Shown piece after piece: positions 20,897 through 31,876 of a DNA stretch of 64,000 bases. Under the pieces are notes generated by a model that worked only from the letters and a program-made list of their open reading frames with translations, searched no databases and was not told the origin of the DNA. Numbering within the stretch: position 1 is the stretch's first letter; each line of letters opens with the position of its first letter. Source of the stretch: Prorocentrum cordatum (Eukaryota; Sar; Dinophyceae; Prorocentrales; Prorocentraceae); contig CAUYUJ010008557.1 in assembly GCA_963575745.1 (NCBI GenBank), positions 495,636 through 559,635 of the forward strand, written 5' to 3'. Position numbers and translations under genes: made by a program.

Positions 20897-23800
20897 ATGG
20901 GGAGGGGAGGCGATATGCCCCCGAAAGCGAAGATGAGTGCTGCTGAGCGGAAAAAGAGGGCCAAGTCGAACAGGAGCAACCCTGAGAAGAGGCAGCACGA
21001 AAACGACCTGCAACGGATGAGGCGGGGACTGGTCTGGGGCCCATTTGCTCGAGGGCCCTTCTGTCTCAGATGCGGTCGTGCGTGTGTTGCGCACTAACGG
21101 GCGAGGAGGAAGGAGGAGGGGGATGAGGATGCGGAGGAGGGGGTAACAAAACGATGAGGAATACAGAACACCGACGATTTGCAAAGGACAGGGCAGGCAG
21201 ACAAGGGGAAGACAAGGGAACAATGAAAGGGGCAGGAACCACATGAAGAAGACCAAGAGCGCGGTCCGGCAAGAGTTCAAAGCCAAGAGCCGCGAGGGGC
21301 AGAAAGAGTTCATGAAGATCTGGAAGGAGACAGGCCAGCCATGTATGCAGAGGGGTAGATACGGAGCCACAGCAGCACCATGAATAGAGTGGTGATGATG
21401 AGGAGTGGGATCAGGAGAGGGATAATGAGGATGAGGAGGATACGGAAGATTATGAGGAGGAAGAGGAGGATAAAGCATAAGGACAATGAGGAGGACGAGG
21501 ATACGGATAGTGATATGGAGGGGGAGGATAAGGATAGGGTAAGCATGATAAGGAGGATAAGGGTACGGATCAGGAGGAGGGGGGTAAGGATAAGGAGGAG
21601 GAGGAGGAGAAGGAGGACAGAACGATAGGGATAGGAGAAAGATCAGAAACCAGGAAGTTTGCCCCTCTCCCCCCGTCCAGGCACTTTCGCCCACGCGGAT
21701 TGCATGAAGATGGAGGAGCGCAAGACAAAGGACGAGGACAAGGTGTCCTCGAACTGGTACAACGATGACGACCTTTTGGCTTCCTTCGGCTGGACGCCAG
21801 AGAACGCGAAGACGGACAAGGGTATCAGGAGCCAGCTTTGCCATTTGAAGATTATGAGGAGAGGAGGAGGAGGATAATGACAAGGATGAGGATGACAAGG
21901 AGGAGAAGGATAATGACGAGGAGGGGGATAATGACAAGGATGAGGATGAAGATGACGAAGGATTAGGATGAGCAGGATGAGGATGAACATGAGGATGAGG
22001 CGGATCGGGGGATAATGAAAAGGATTATGATGAGGATGAAGGATGAGAACGAGCAGGAGGAGGAGGAACATGAGGATGAGGTGGAGGGCGAATGATGATC
22101 CCCCTCCAGGGCCAAGGAACGTACCGAGGCGGTCAAGGCCTACTGCCTGAAGATGAAGAAGACGCACATCAAGGATGGGACGGGGCTTTGGTTCTGACTC
22201 CATTTGAAGATAATGATAAGGATGAGGATAAGGATAAGGAGGAGGAGGAGGAGGATAATGATAAGGATGATGACGAGGAGGAGGATGGCGATGAGGAAGA
22301 GGAGGAGGAGGGGAAGGCGGATGAGCACGTGAAAATGCTAAATCTTGGGGCGGGGCCAGACGGACCTCCAGACTGGCGACACAATGTACTGTCGGGTGAC
22401 CGAGCACGGCGAGATCATCAATGCGTGCCCCGAGGGAGGGAGCGGGATGCATGCATGCATGGACGGATGATGAGGATGGATGCTGGAAGCGAGGGAGGAC
22501 GAGGAGGACCAGGAGGGGGGAGAGGGAGAAGGAGGAGTAGGGGAGGGAGGGCTGACAAGGAGGAGACTGAGGAGGAGGCAGACGAGTTTATGCAGCAGCG
22601 TAGTTGTGATGAGAAGCAGTGGCGATAACAGTAGCGATCAGCAGCAACGGTGCAGCAAACAGTAGCGATCAGCAGCAACGGCGCATCGACATAGCTGGTC
22701 ACCGCCAGGCCCACACCCAGGCGATCAGGACCACGATGAGGTCGGACACCGTCGACCTTTCGTCCAGCAGTGGGCCATCGCTGGCGATGGTGCCAGCGAA
22801 AGGGGTGACAGGGGCTCTCGGAGGTCAGCTCCTGCGCGTGAAACTGTCGAGCATTTTGGCCCTAGCAGGTTGCAGACTTCAGCATATGTAGTGTGAGAGA
22901 GATATTGTATGTGTCACGTGGAGGTGGCAACAATGAGTAAACCCATACGGGCATGAGGGTGTAGCGGAGGTGAAAGCTGAGAAGAGCGACAGCGACAGTG
23001 AGTACTCGTACTCCGAGTCCGAGTCCGACTCGAGTGGTAATGATAAGGATCGACTGGACAAACAGAGAGGGAGGGAGGGGAGGGGGAGGAGGGGGAACTC
23101 CTGAGGGAGGGTAGGGGGAGGGAGGGAGGGGAGGGAGGGAGGGGAGGGAGGGAGGGGAGGGGGAGTGAGGGAGGCAAATTGCCCAGGAGGCGGAAGGGAT
23201 CGAGGGATCGATGGCGCGGCCGCTCGATCCCCAGGATAAGAATGCGCAGGCTGGCAACTCGGACGAGCAGATGATCAACAAGAGAGCCGAATCCATCCCC
23301 GATGCGCTCGGGGACCTCGTGAATGCGATCGTGCTGCTCGAGGGGCTCGGCGCCGTGAGCTGGGGCGGGGCTTGAGAGGAGAAGAGTGGAGGAAGGGGTA
23401 AGGGGGAAGAGGATAAGGGGCAGGGGATAAGGGGTAAGAGGATAAGAGGGAGTGGCAAGGGGAACTAGGGATACGGGGTAAGAGGAAGGAACTGGTAAGG
23501 GATAAGAGGGATCAAGGGATAGGATGGATAAGAGGAATACGAGGTATAAGGGATACGAGGGATAATCGATAAGAGGGATAAGGGATAATAGAGACAAGGG
23601 GTAAGAGGGAGGGGTAATGGGTAATATGATAAGGGTAAGGGATAATAAATAAGAGAGAGGAAGGTGTGAGGGGAGACGAGCGGAGGAAGGGATAAGGGGC
23701 AAGGAGACAGAGGATGAGGAGGATGAGGATGGCGACAAGAAGGAGGAGGGAGGAGGGAGGCTGGAGAGGGAGCGGCACAGGGTATACAGCGAAAGCGTGG

Positions 23801-24706
23801 AAGCATTTCTGATATAGGGGAGGTGAAAGACAACCCGTGGTTAAAGCCGTTCGAGAAGTCGATCGAGACGCACAAGAAAGTGATGTCGGATATGCGTGAC
23901 GAGACCATCAAGAGCATCCAGGGGAAGTCAGCTCTTCTCTTAGTGATGGCATGTATCGTGATAAGGAGGCGCAGTGAAGGTGATGAGGATTGCGATGAGA
24001 GAGGATAGGGGTACGGGGGAAGAGGATCAAGAGTAGGAGGGAGGAGTAAAAGAGGAGGACGAGTTGGCAGAGCACCGAACGTGCAAAGTAGAAACTGTTC
24101 TTTCAAACCGCCTCCGAGGAGGAGGAGGAGGAGCAGGAGGATCAGGGGGAGTAGGAATGATGTGAAAAAGGTGATGCCGTATGCGAACGGAGACCTTTGG
24201 CTGCATCAACCGCGTGCTTGATCTATACAGTAAGGATGGGGAGCATGAGCAATGAGAGCAGGCATGCACGACCACGACTTGCAACGAGCGGGGTCCCTGC
24301 GCCAGGTCGAAGGAGGGGGCCGCGCCGAACCTTGAGACAATGAACACCAGCATGAAGGAGGCAATGGGGCCCCTTGCCTTGCAGCTGAGGGTTTGGAGAA
24401 GGAGGGCGGCGTGGAGGAGGAGGGCGGATGAGATTTGGATAAGGGGGAGGGCGTGAGGAGGACGAGGAGCACTGCACCATGCGCAAGAATATAACAGCTG
24501 ACATTTGCTATCTCTTTGCATTGCAGTTTACCTCCAGTGTAAGTTCATAACTTCTTGGTTGCTCTCTTAGGTCTTCTTGCGTTGCTCCCTTTGGCTGCTC
24601 AGAGGCGCGCATGGCCTACGTGCGTATCTCCAAGATCAAGGAGAGCATGGAGGAGGCGGAGGAGTCGCTCAAGGGCGAGGGCGATACCAAGCGCAGGCGT
24701 AGGTAG
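20897..24706 (+). CDS. Gene C: unrecognised gene of about nine exons
   Basis: Inferred exons are 20897-21021, 21236-21333, 21681-21792, 22110-22173, 22360-22422, about 22706-22860, about 23235-23364, about 23823-23922 and 24603-24706 (TAG at 24704-24706). The first five rest on alignment with gene E: both start MGR; HENDLQRMR matches HERAMARMR; KEFMKIWKETG matches KDWVKKWAMTG; LLASFGW matches MLVEFGW; QTGDTMY matches QTGEMLH. Exons two to four are 98, 112 and 64 nt in both genes with matching phases. Donors read as GC (21022, 21334), GA (21793, 22174) and GC (22423). The first exon is strongly basic. Later segments are helical and charged (WLKPFEKSIETHKKVMSDMR), ending in a Lys/Arg tail. Ends of the sixth to eighth exons are uncertain. 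Introns are GAG/GAT or GGGATAAG-type repeats. No domain is recognised. Confidence 0.55.
23380..23760. repeat. GGGATAAGAGG-type repeat in a gene C intron
   Basis: Degenerate purine-rich units (GGGATAAGAGG, AAGGGATAA). Minus-strand ORFs here (Leu/Ser/Pro/Tyr-rich) follow from this composition. It lies between the seventh and eighth inferred exons of gene C. Confidence 0.65.
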
Positions 24707-24843
24707 ATAGGGGCGCCGCTGGTGCCGCCTTGTGGGAAGCGGAGGGAAGGAGAGGGAGGGCGAGAGAGTGAAGAAGGGAGGGGGAGGGCATGCCTGGAAG
24801 CGACCTGAGGACGAAATGCGCTGTGAGCAGTGCAGCGTGCAGA

Positions 24844-24867
24844 GAGCTATATACAAAGATATAGCTC
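24844..24867. repeat. Small perfect hairpin downstream of gene C
   Basis: GAGCTATAT and ATATAGCTC flank a 6-nt loop. It lies about 140 bp after the gene C stop codon. Role unknown. Confidence 0.5.
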
Positions 24868-25878
24868 AAACGTGCACTTTTTTCGAATGGGCCCTGGAAC
24901 CGCGAGCATGATGAGGAGGGCCCTTGTGGGCTTGTTCAGACCGTAGCCGGTTTAATGAGATAATTTGCTTCACGTCATCAGCTCACGCACAATGATACTA
25001 TATGCATATGATGTGCCATGATGTGCTCCACGACCAGGGCCCCCCCTCAGCGTCGCTTGGCATGCGGAGGCGTGCGGCCATATACTCGAGCGCACTGCGT
25101 AACGGCGCTCGGCGAGAGAAATGATCGTTTGGCGCGATTGCCAGAAGGGTGGGAAGGGTACCAGCGCTCAGGCCAGATCTGTTCGAGTTCTCAGGTGCTA
25201 TCCGTTCTGTCTTCTGGAGGGGGCGATCTTGAGAAGCCCGACGCGCGTGAGAGCGCATTATGAGAATTTTGGGGGGGAGGGAAGGGAGGGGAGGGGAGGG
25301 AAGGGAAGGAAGGGAGGGAGGGACGGGGAAGGGAGGGATGGAGGGAGGTGACGAGGAAGTTCGGGAGGTAGGGGGAGGGAGAGGAGGGACGGGAGAAGGG
25401 CTCAACTGGATCGGAATTCTCTATGTCCGAGTTGTTTTGTCTAATTGCCCCAGGGCTGGAGCATGGGAGCAATGTGTAGAAATCATGTTGATGCATCGGA
25501 TTTGGTTACGATTGCAGAGTTTCCCGTGACAGGAGCTTTTTCATGACACGTATGATGGTCCCATGCTCCGCTCTGTTGCAAGCCCCATTGGCAGTAGCCT
25601 TCCAGCCGCTTTTGCTCGAACGGTTTCTGGTGCAGGACCTGTTTTGGTTTCTGGCAGTGTTCGTTCACCGCCATGACTGCGCGAGCAGCTGCCATGAGCC
25701 TGCTGGTCGCTGGGGGCGGAGCTGAGAGGCCACAGCCGATGGAGGCCCGAGTGGCAGGACAAAATCACAACGCCCCTCACTTGCCCCATCAAAGGGTCGT
25801 GGAACCATGGGTGTACGTGCACGTGAGAAAACGATATGTGGAACATGTGTGGGGATGTGATTTTGCCAGGGCCACTCG
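24868..25878. other. Unassigned DNA between gene C and the transposase-like gene
   Basis: Contains a GGGAGG-type purine block (25265-25395) and otherwise unique sequence. The open frame 25673-26053 is in a different frame from the one that matches the transposase-like gene, so I do not call it. An upstream exon of the transposase may be hidden here. Confidence 0.35.
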
Positions 25879-28061
25879 ATGCAGGCTGATCCTATCGTGG
25901 ACGATGGCGGGGCCGGTTTGCGAGCATACTTGCTCACCAGGTGGTCGCAAGGCAAGCTCACATCGAAGGACGGTTAAACCCACAACCTCGTACCTGACCC
26001 CGCTCCAGACAACATTTGAGGAGAGGGAGGGAGAGAGGTGTGAAGAACAGTAATGGGACGAGGACGGCTGAAAGGAGAAAGGTGGGCAGGGAGGGAAGGG
26101 CGAGGGGAAAACGCGGAGAGGGTGAGGAGGGGAAGAGAAGGGAGTAAGATAGGGAGGGGAGTGGAGGAACAATGAGGAAAGGGATATGTCGGGCAAGCTT
26201 GTCTGGCGGCTAGGTCTGGTTCGGGCGTTGCGGCGTTCAGCCCCAGGATGTTTGCACAATCGCGTATCACGCAATGAGATGTGGCGGATCAGGTGTGGGG
26301 GATTTGGCGCTGGACCCAGACTCCACGCATCGCACGGAGCATATTCGGCGAGCGCTGCACAGTCGAAGCCGAGAACAGCTGTATTCGACAAGTGTGCCCA
26401 TTTGGGACAAAGACTCGGAGAGCAGAGTAGAAATCCAGTTTCCATTCTATCTCCCACACGAGGCGTTCGCAGAGGCCGTTGCTCGTAACCCCTCAGACTT
26501 CGATGTGAGCAGCGTCCCGAGTGAAGACTTGCCCCCTCACTACCCACGCCATCCAGTGACGGTCGCCAATGGAGCAAAAAGTGTCCCCATCGGGTTCTAC
26601 AGCGATGGCGTCCCTCACAGTAAGAAGGACACGTTCCTCGCGTTCTACTGGTCGAACTGCCTGTCCCAAGCCCGATACCTGATAACGGCGATCCGTAAAT
26701 CAGACATGTGCCAGTGTGGTTGTAAAGCCGCCTGCACCATAGGCGCCATTATGCGGGTTATCGTATGGAGCCTGAATATATTAGCTGGCGGCCTGTACCC
26801 TGCAAGTAATCATGATAACGAGCCATTCGGAAATGAAACTCGCAGCTTGAAGCGGGGATTTGACCTCGCAGGAGGGCTCGTCGGCGCACTGTGCGAATAC
26901 AGAGCCGACCTTCTGGAGTTCATACAAGCATTGGGCGTGAAGAGATGGGGCAATGTTGAAACCCCATGTTTTTTCTGCGATTGCAAGAAAGCTGATTTAC
27001 ATGAATATCCACGGTCACGTGCTGATTGCAGGTGGCGGGAGAAGGACGCACGCATGTATGCAGAAATGGTTCAGGCCTGTGTAAAAACTGTACGGGTCAC
27101 AAGCAAAGCACAACTGGCACGTTTAGTTGCCTGCATGCGGCACGACGAAGACATAGGTGGCTTCGGGTTGTGGAGATCGTGCCCAGAGCTAGCTTTGACA
27201 GCTGGTTGGCGGCTGGTGCAGACTGGTCCTGTGAAGGACACCCACAGGGTGATGGAGATAGAGTGTTCGGCTGATGATCCTGCTGTTTTGACCTTTTTCG
27301 ATTCAAGCAACCAGATAGGGCTCAACTTTATCGCTCCGATTTTCAGCGTGTTCGGTTTCGACATCGACATGTTGTGCCCAGACGTGATGCATATCGTGGA
27401 CCTCGGGATTTCTCAGTACCTGTGCGGCGCAGTGATGAGCATCTGTGTGGAGGGGAATTTCGCGGGCAGCCAAGCACGGACTATCATTTTAAGACGGAAG
27501 GATAACATTCTTCACCTTAGGCGGCGTCTGAGAGCATATTACATAGCGAACGGTCAAATGTTTCACCGAGGCAACATGAGCAAGATATTTAAGATATCCT
27601 TGAAAATGTTGGGCCCTCCTCACAACCCCCGCTTGCATGCCAAAGCGGCGGAAACACGCCAGCTCGTTAAGTTGTTGCCAGAACTGTGCCGTGAGAACGC
27701 AGCGCTGTTCGAGGGGGGCCTTGCTACGTACTTGCCCCACTGCTGCATTCAAATGAAGAGGTTCCACGACATAATTGAGAGGAACCCTCGGCGGATGCCA
27801 GCTGCAGCACAGGCAGATCTCGAGGACTGCGCCTTTGCATTCGTGCACTTTTGGAAGAGAGCGGGCGGCCACATGGTGTTTAAACACCATTGTTTCCTCC
27901 ATCTCGTGCTCCGCGCGGGTTTCTTAGGAAACCCGCGCAAGTATTGGACATACTTAGACGAGACAGAGAACCGTGCAATGTCTTCCATAGCGAAATCGTT
28001 GCATATGGGCTCTAATTTTTATTTTAGTTTTTTGGAGAAGGCCATGCCACAGAATTTCTGA
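25879..28061 (+). CDS. DDE-transposase-like gene of the large element, two exons
   Basis: The main exon 26247-28061 carries the frame whose ATG is at 26274 (595 residues). A short upstream exon, about 25879-25968, reads AYLLTRWSQGKLTSK and joins in phase (GA donor at 25969, AG acceptor before 26247) to DVCTIAYHAM. Numbered from the Met at 26274, it has FYSDGVP (Asp near 111), a Cys cluster CQCGCKAAC (about 146-154), a CxxC finger CFFCDCKKADLHEY (about 232-245), CPDVMHIVDLG (Asp near 370 and 376) and YLDETENR (about 560-567). The spacing of acidic motifs suits an RNase-H-fold DDE/D transposase. From memory the sequence resembles transposase-like proteins common in dinoflagellates, possibly EnSpm/CACTA-related. 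Base composition is more balanced than in its neighbours. The frame is intact. Confidence 0.55.
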
Positions 28062-29690
28062 GGAAAAACGTTCTGCCACATCTCATTGCACCCCAGGGGA
28101 GGAGCAAGCGATCGAACGGACGGACAGCAGCGCGCGCGCCTTGGAAGTGCCAGGGGGCGGGTGCCCATCCGGCGCCCCTGCAGGACGAGGGGGGGAAGAA
28201 GGAGGAGGGAGGAAAGGAGGGAGGAAGGAAGGTGGAGGAAGGAGGGAGGCACGTCCGCAGGACCAGGGGCGACGACGGATTCGGGTCGCACGGATCCGTC
28301 CTGGAGGGAGCCCATGTCCCAGGACCAGAAGCGACGATGGGCGCGTGCCCCCCGAGAGCGCCTGCTTTTCCTCCCTTTTTCCTCGTCCCTCCCTCCTTCC
28401 TGCCCCCCCCCATCCATACCCGTTCCCTCCCTCCCAGGAGGACGGAGGAGGAAGCAAAAACCCTTTCGCAGGACCAGGGGGCGCGACGCTCTCGACGGCA
28501 GATCCTCGAGGGCGCGAGCCCCCTCGAGGGCGCCTCCTTTCCTCCTCCCTCCCCCCTTTTGCCCCCTCCTCCCTCCCCTCCCCTCTCTTGCCCCCCTCCT
28601 CCCTTTCCCTCCCGCCCCCTCCCTCTCCTCGATCCTTGCCCTCCCTCGGCCTCGTCTCCCTTCCGGCTCCTCGAGGGCCCCTCGAGAAAGCGCCGCGCGG
28701 CGGAGCCCAGTCATGCCGCCTACAGGGAGGGACGATCGCGCCGTGCTGGAGTATACTAGGCGGTGAGAAGGGCCCCCCTTAGGACATCCTATGTGTTGGA
28801 TGACTCGGGGGATTTATAAACATGTTGGATGACAGTGGGGATTTTCTGTGTTATTTTGTTTTTTGGATGAGTCGACTCGGGGATGTCTGGGTCCTGGGGC
28901 CCATCCACTGCCCTGTCATTGGAAGAGCCAGTGCGCCGAAAATCCACGGAAGATTTGGTGGAGCTCGCACAAGGAGGTTTCGTTCAGACCCAGCGTGAGT
29001 GCCGCGTACGCTCTCGCGTGCTGCTTCGGATACGTGACTCATAGGCTGATGCACTCCTTGCCGCTCGAGGAGCGGGCCTAAATCTAAGAAGCCTTAGACT
29101 TTCTAGGAAGCCCCCTGTTGATGGGCCCCCCTCCCCCTCTGGTAGAGGCGGTGGACAAGCTGTGGGTGGGGTTCTTCGCTTTCCAGGCCACGAAGACGAT
29201 CGAGAAACGCCCTTTTCAAAACAAATCCCTTTTTATAAATATAACTGGGGTCCCCCGTAGGTACGGGCAGAACTGGGAGTGCCCCACGGACTGGTGGCGA
29301 GGTACCGTGGGGCCCCGCGGGGGCCCGCGGGAACGGCGAGCGCGGCGGCGCGGCGAAAGCAGAAGCTCCTCCCCTTCCCTCTCCCTCCCCCTCCTCTCCC
29401 CCCTCCGCTTCCTTTTGCCCCCCCCCTCCTCCTCCTCCTCCTCCTCAGCCTTCTCCTCCTCCCTCCTCAGCCTCCCCCTCCCTCCCCTGCCTCCTCCTCC
29501 TCCCCCTCCTGCTCCTCCTCCTCCTCTGGCCTCCTCTGGCCTCCTCGGGCCTCCTCCTCCTCCTCCTCCTCCTCCTCCTCCTCCTTCTCCTCCTTTTCCT
29601 TCGGTATACCCGACGCTGCTACCCGTCGGATACGGACTCGGCGCTGCTACCCGTTGGATTCGCACCAACAGCTGGTAGCGGAGCGATATA
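28062..29690. other. Right-hand non-coding region of the element
   Basis: GC-rich and CT-rich blocks (28160-28700, 29360-29600) surround a more unique stretch (28780-29300). Two short stretches look faintly coding (NPRKIWWSSHKEVSFRP near 28950, and KLWVGFFAFQATKTIEKRPF near 29155), but neither has a partner elsewhere in the window, so they remain possible exons only. Confidence 0.35.
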
Positions 29691-29903
29691 TGTTGTATGC
29701 AACTTCGCCCTGCAAGCGCGAACTTATAAGTGGTAGCGGAGCTGTGTATCATACCATCATGTCTGTTGTATACAACGTACCAATGCAGGACCTACCAATG
29801 CATGTTATCCCTGCGTCTCAATTTTTAATTTCACGTTTGATTTTTCTCATAGTTGTGATTTTAAATTGAAGCGTCTGCGAGCGCTTCAATTAAATTGAAG
29901 CGC
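29600..29903. repeat. Subterminal repeats at the right end of the element
   Basis: Short repeats cluster within 320 bp of the right terminus: GCTGCTACCCGT twice, TGGTAGCGGAGC twice (about 29673 and 29731), GTTGTATGCAAC (29692-29703) and GTTGTATACAAC (29765-29776). A hairpin AATTGAAGCG/CGCTTCAATT (29864-29873/29882-29891) is followed by another direct copy of AATTGAAGCG. Such arrays often bind transposase in DNA transposons. Confidence 0.55.
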
Positions 29904-29905
29904 GT

Positions 29906-29918
29906 GGATGTCAGGGTA
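29906..29918 (-). repeat. Right terminal inverted repeat
   Basis: GGATGTCAGGGTA, the exact reverse complement of 9293-9305. Confidence 0.8.
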
Positions 29919-31040
29919 TGGGCAGGAGCACTCACTGCCCAGGACCACCGCCCTGCGGTTCTTGCTGCGCGAACATCAGGACCGGCCGGAGTACCTATCC
30001 CTCGCCGACTTGATGGAGGTCTGGGAGGAGCTCACGTGGCACTGGTGGGCGAAGATGCGGGACGAGCTCCGGTCCGTGGAGGCCGAGCTGGGCCCCCACC
30101 CAACCGCGCTGCCGGAGCTGACGGCCTACGCCACAGCCCCGGATGTGCGCGGGAGAGCCCGCGCGAAGATCCCCCGCACTTTCGTCGTCGAGGACCCCAC
30201 GGAGTACTGCCACCGGATCGTTGCCCCGCGCCTTCGTCGGGGGAGGATCGGACCCTGCCAGTCTCGGGGCGGGGGAACCCTCCCCGGGCCCGGGCCCGTG
30301 TGTCCGAGGGGCGGTCGTGGGTGGGAAGAACCCCCCCTCGGGCCTGGCGCGTTCCCGCGCCCCCCTCCGAACGCCAATCGGGAGCCGCCCACCGAGGGCC
30401 CCTCCCCCCTCCTCGGCCCCGCTCTTCTTTACGCCTACCCGCGCACGAGCGGAGGAGCGCAGGAGGTGGACGAGGAGGAGGCCCCCCCTGTGGGGGAGGA
30501 GGCGGCAGCATCGAGCCCGCCTGTGGACCCCCTGGAGTGGGGCGCCGCCTTGAGCCCCCACCCGGAAGAAGACGAAGTGGGGCCGGCCGCGAGGCAGGCG
30601 TCGCCGGAGCCCCCCCCTACGCGTGGGAGGGAAGGGGCCACCGGAGGCCGAGCCCTGCAGCCCCGCTCGGCGAGTGCGCCGCCGGGAGGCTTCGTGCTGA
30701 ACGAGAGCCACACCTGCCTGGCCGACGAAGAGGGCGAGATCCGCTACCTGATTCCCCCTACCCAGGAGGCCTTGGATGCGCTGAACGAGGCGGCCGCCCG
30801 GGCTGGCGGGGACAACCCGGCCCCCGACGCGCCGCTCGAGGCGGGAAGGGACGGAGCGGGAAGCCAGAGCACCACTTCGGAGGAGGGGGAGATGCTGGGT
30901 GGCTACCTCCACGCCGCCCAAACCACCGCCGGCGCGCCGCGGCGGGATGAGCCGGGGGAAGGTCAGACAGGAGGTCCCTCACCGGGGATCGAGGGGGAAG
31001 GGGAGGGGGCAGCCCCCGTGGCGGGAGCCCCCCCCCCGGG
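29917..31040 (+). CDS. Retroelement-like polyprotein, continuation after the insertion
   Basis: The open frame formally starts at 29908, but its first three codons (MSG) belong to the element. From 29917 it reads YGQEHSLPRTTALRFLLREH, then LMEVWEELTWHWWAKMRDEL, then IPRTFVVEDPTEYCHRIVAP, followed by a Pro/Gly/Glu-rich linker and DEEGEIRYLIPPTQEALDAL near 30725. It continues 9294 exactly when the element and one TA are removed. Coding character leaves this frame near a run of C at about 31028-31038. Confidence 0.6.
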
Positions 31041-31551
31041 CCCCCCTCCACAGCCCCGGATTACGCCCGAGCGGTGCGGAAGGCACTGGCGCGGGGGGCT
31101 ACTCCCAGGGACCAGGGGGGCCTCCTGCTTTGCTGGGACTACGTCAGCCACCAGGGGTGTGAGGGAGGGGGGGGGGGTGTCTGCCCCCACGCCCACTGCG
31201 ACTTGGGACCCGCTCGGGGACTGCCGGCCCCACTCATGGGGGAGCTGGTGCGCCGAGGGGGCTGGAAGGACCAGCCCGTGGTGGCGAAACAGGATCAACC
31301 GGCGCGGCTGGCCGCCCTCCAGGGGGGGCCCTCAACCGGGCGGGGGGGCGAGCCACCCACGCACGTCCGGGCCTGGGACCCGACCAGGGGGGAATATGAC
31401 TGGTTCACCCCCCTCCCCGGGCGGGGAGACGTCTTGGATCAGTACCGCAACGGTCCGGACTTCGGCTTCACCGAGAACCACCATAAGGCGCATCGCCTCA
31501 ACCCAGTTGGAGACCTGGACGACCCCGAGGAGGAGGCGCGGGAGGCCGGAA
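31041..31551 (+). CDS. Retroelement-like polyprotein, CCCH zinc-finger part, cut by gap
   Basis: The next frame reads DYARAVRKALARG and then a CCCH-type finger: C at about 31136, C at about 31163, C at about 31187 and H three residues later (CWDYVSHQGC…CPHAH, spacing 8-7-3). It continues with MGELVRRGGWKDQ, VRAWDPTRGEYDWFTPLPG and DFGFTENHHKAHRLNP, then enters the N gap. The frame change falls in a C homopolymer. The rest of the protein, including any reverse transcriptase, is not in the window. Confidence 0.5.
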
Positions 31552-31651
31552 NNNNNNNNNNNNNNNNNNNNNNNNNNNNNNNNNNNNNNNNNNNNNNNNN
31601 NNNNNNNNNNNNNNNNNNNNNNNNNNNNNNNNNNNNNNNNNNNNNNNNNNN
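31552..31651. other. Assembly gap of 100 N
   Basis: Exactly 100 N, a conventional scaffold spacer. The true distance and the contiguity of the two sides are therefore unknown. Confidence 0.98.
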
Positions 31652-31696
31652 CCCGGCTCCCCGCGCCGCGCGCGGGGCGGCGGGGGCGGGGCGGCC

Positions 31697-31800
31697 GCGC
31701 CGGGCGCGCGCGCGCGCACGCGCGCGCGCACGCCACGCGCACACACACACACACCACAACACGCACGCCCACCACGCACGCGCGCACACGCGCGCCCTCC
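31697..31800. repeat. (CG)n/(CA)n alternating repeat next to the gap
   Basis: Alternating purine-pyrimidine CGCGCG, then CACACA, then mixed CGCACG. It probably contributed to the assembly break. The following CTCTCCCAG at about 31804-31812 resembles a splice acceptor. Confidence 0.75.
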
Positions 31801-31876
31801 CCTCTCTCCCAGGTATTACGGTGGTTGACCTTAAACTAACCACCCGCCCATTTTTCCTGCGCCCGGAGGGGGGGAA

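Larger units (their letters stand above)
9295..29918 (+). mobile_element. 20.6-kb TIR-bounded element carrying genes B, C and a transposase-like gene
   Basis: The left end reads TACCCTGACATCC (9293-9305) and the right end is its exact reverse complement (29906-29918). The outer TA is both part of the inverted repeat and a plausible target-site duplication. Removing 9295-29918 joins codon ACT-TA to T-GGG-CAG and restores one reading frame across both flanks. The interval holds two multi-exon genes and a DDE-transposase-like gene, all on the + strand, and its composition (GAG/GAT introns, T-rich satellite) is unlike the GC-rich host gene. A large DNA transposon, possibly of a superfamily with a TA duplication, fits. 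A giant intron with terminal inverted repeats is the main alternative; I see no conventional splice donor at the left end. Confidence 0.75.

Noticed and set aside
24930-24960. Possible spliced-leader relic near GACCGTAGCCGG
   Set aside because: Only a short match to the start of the dinoflagellate spliced leader; the rest of the sequence does not fit.
9295-29918. Ordinary spliceosomal intron as the explanation of the 20.6-kb interval
   Set aside because: Using a GA donor at 9299 with the AG before 29915 gives the wrong downstream frame, and no GT or GC donor sits at the left end. The exact TA-to-TA joint does preserve the frame, so I prefer an insertion, though an inverted-repeat intron is not excluded.
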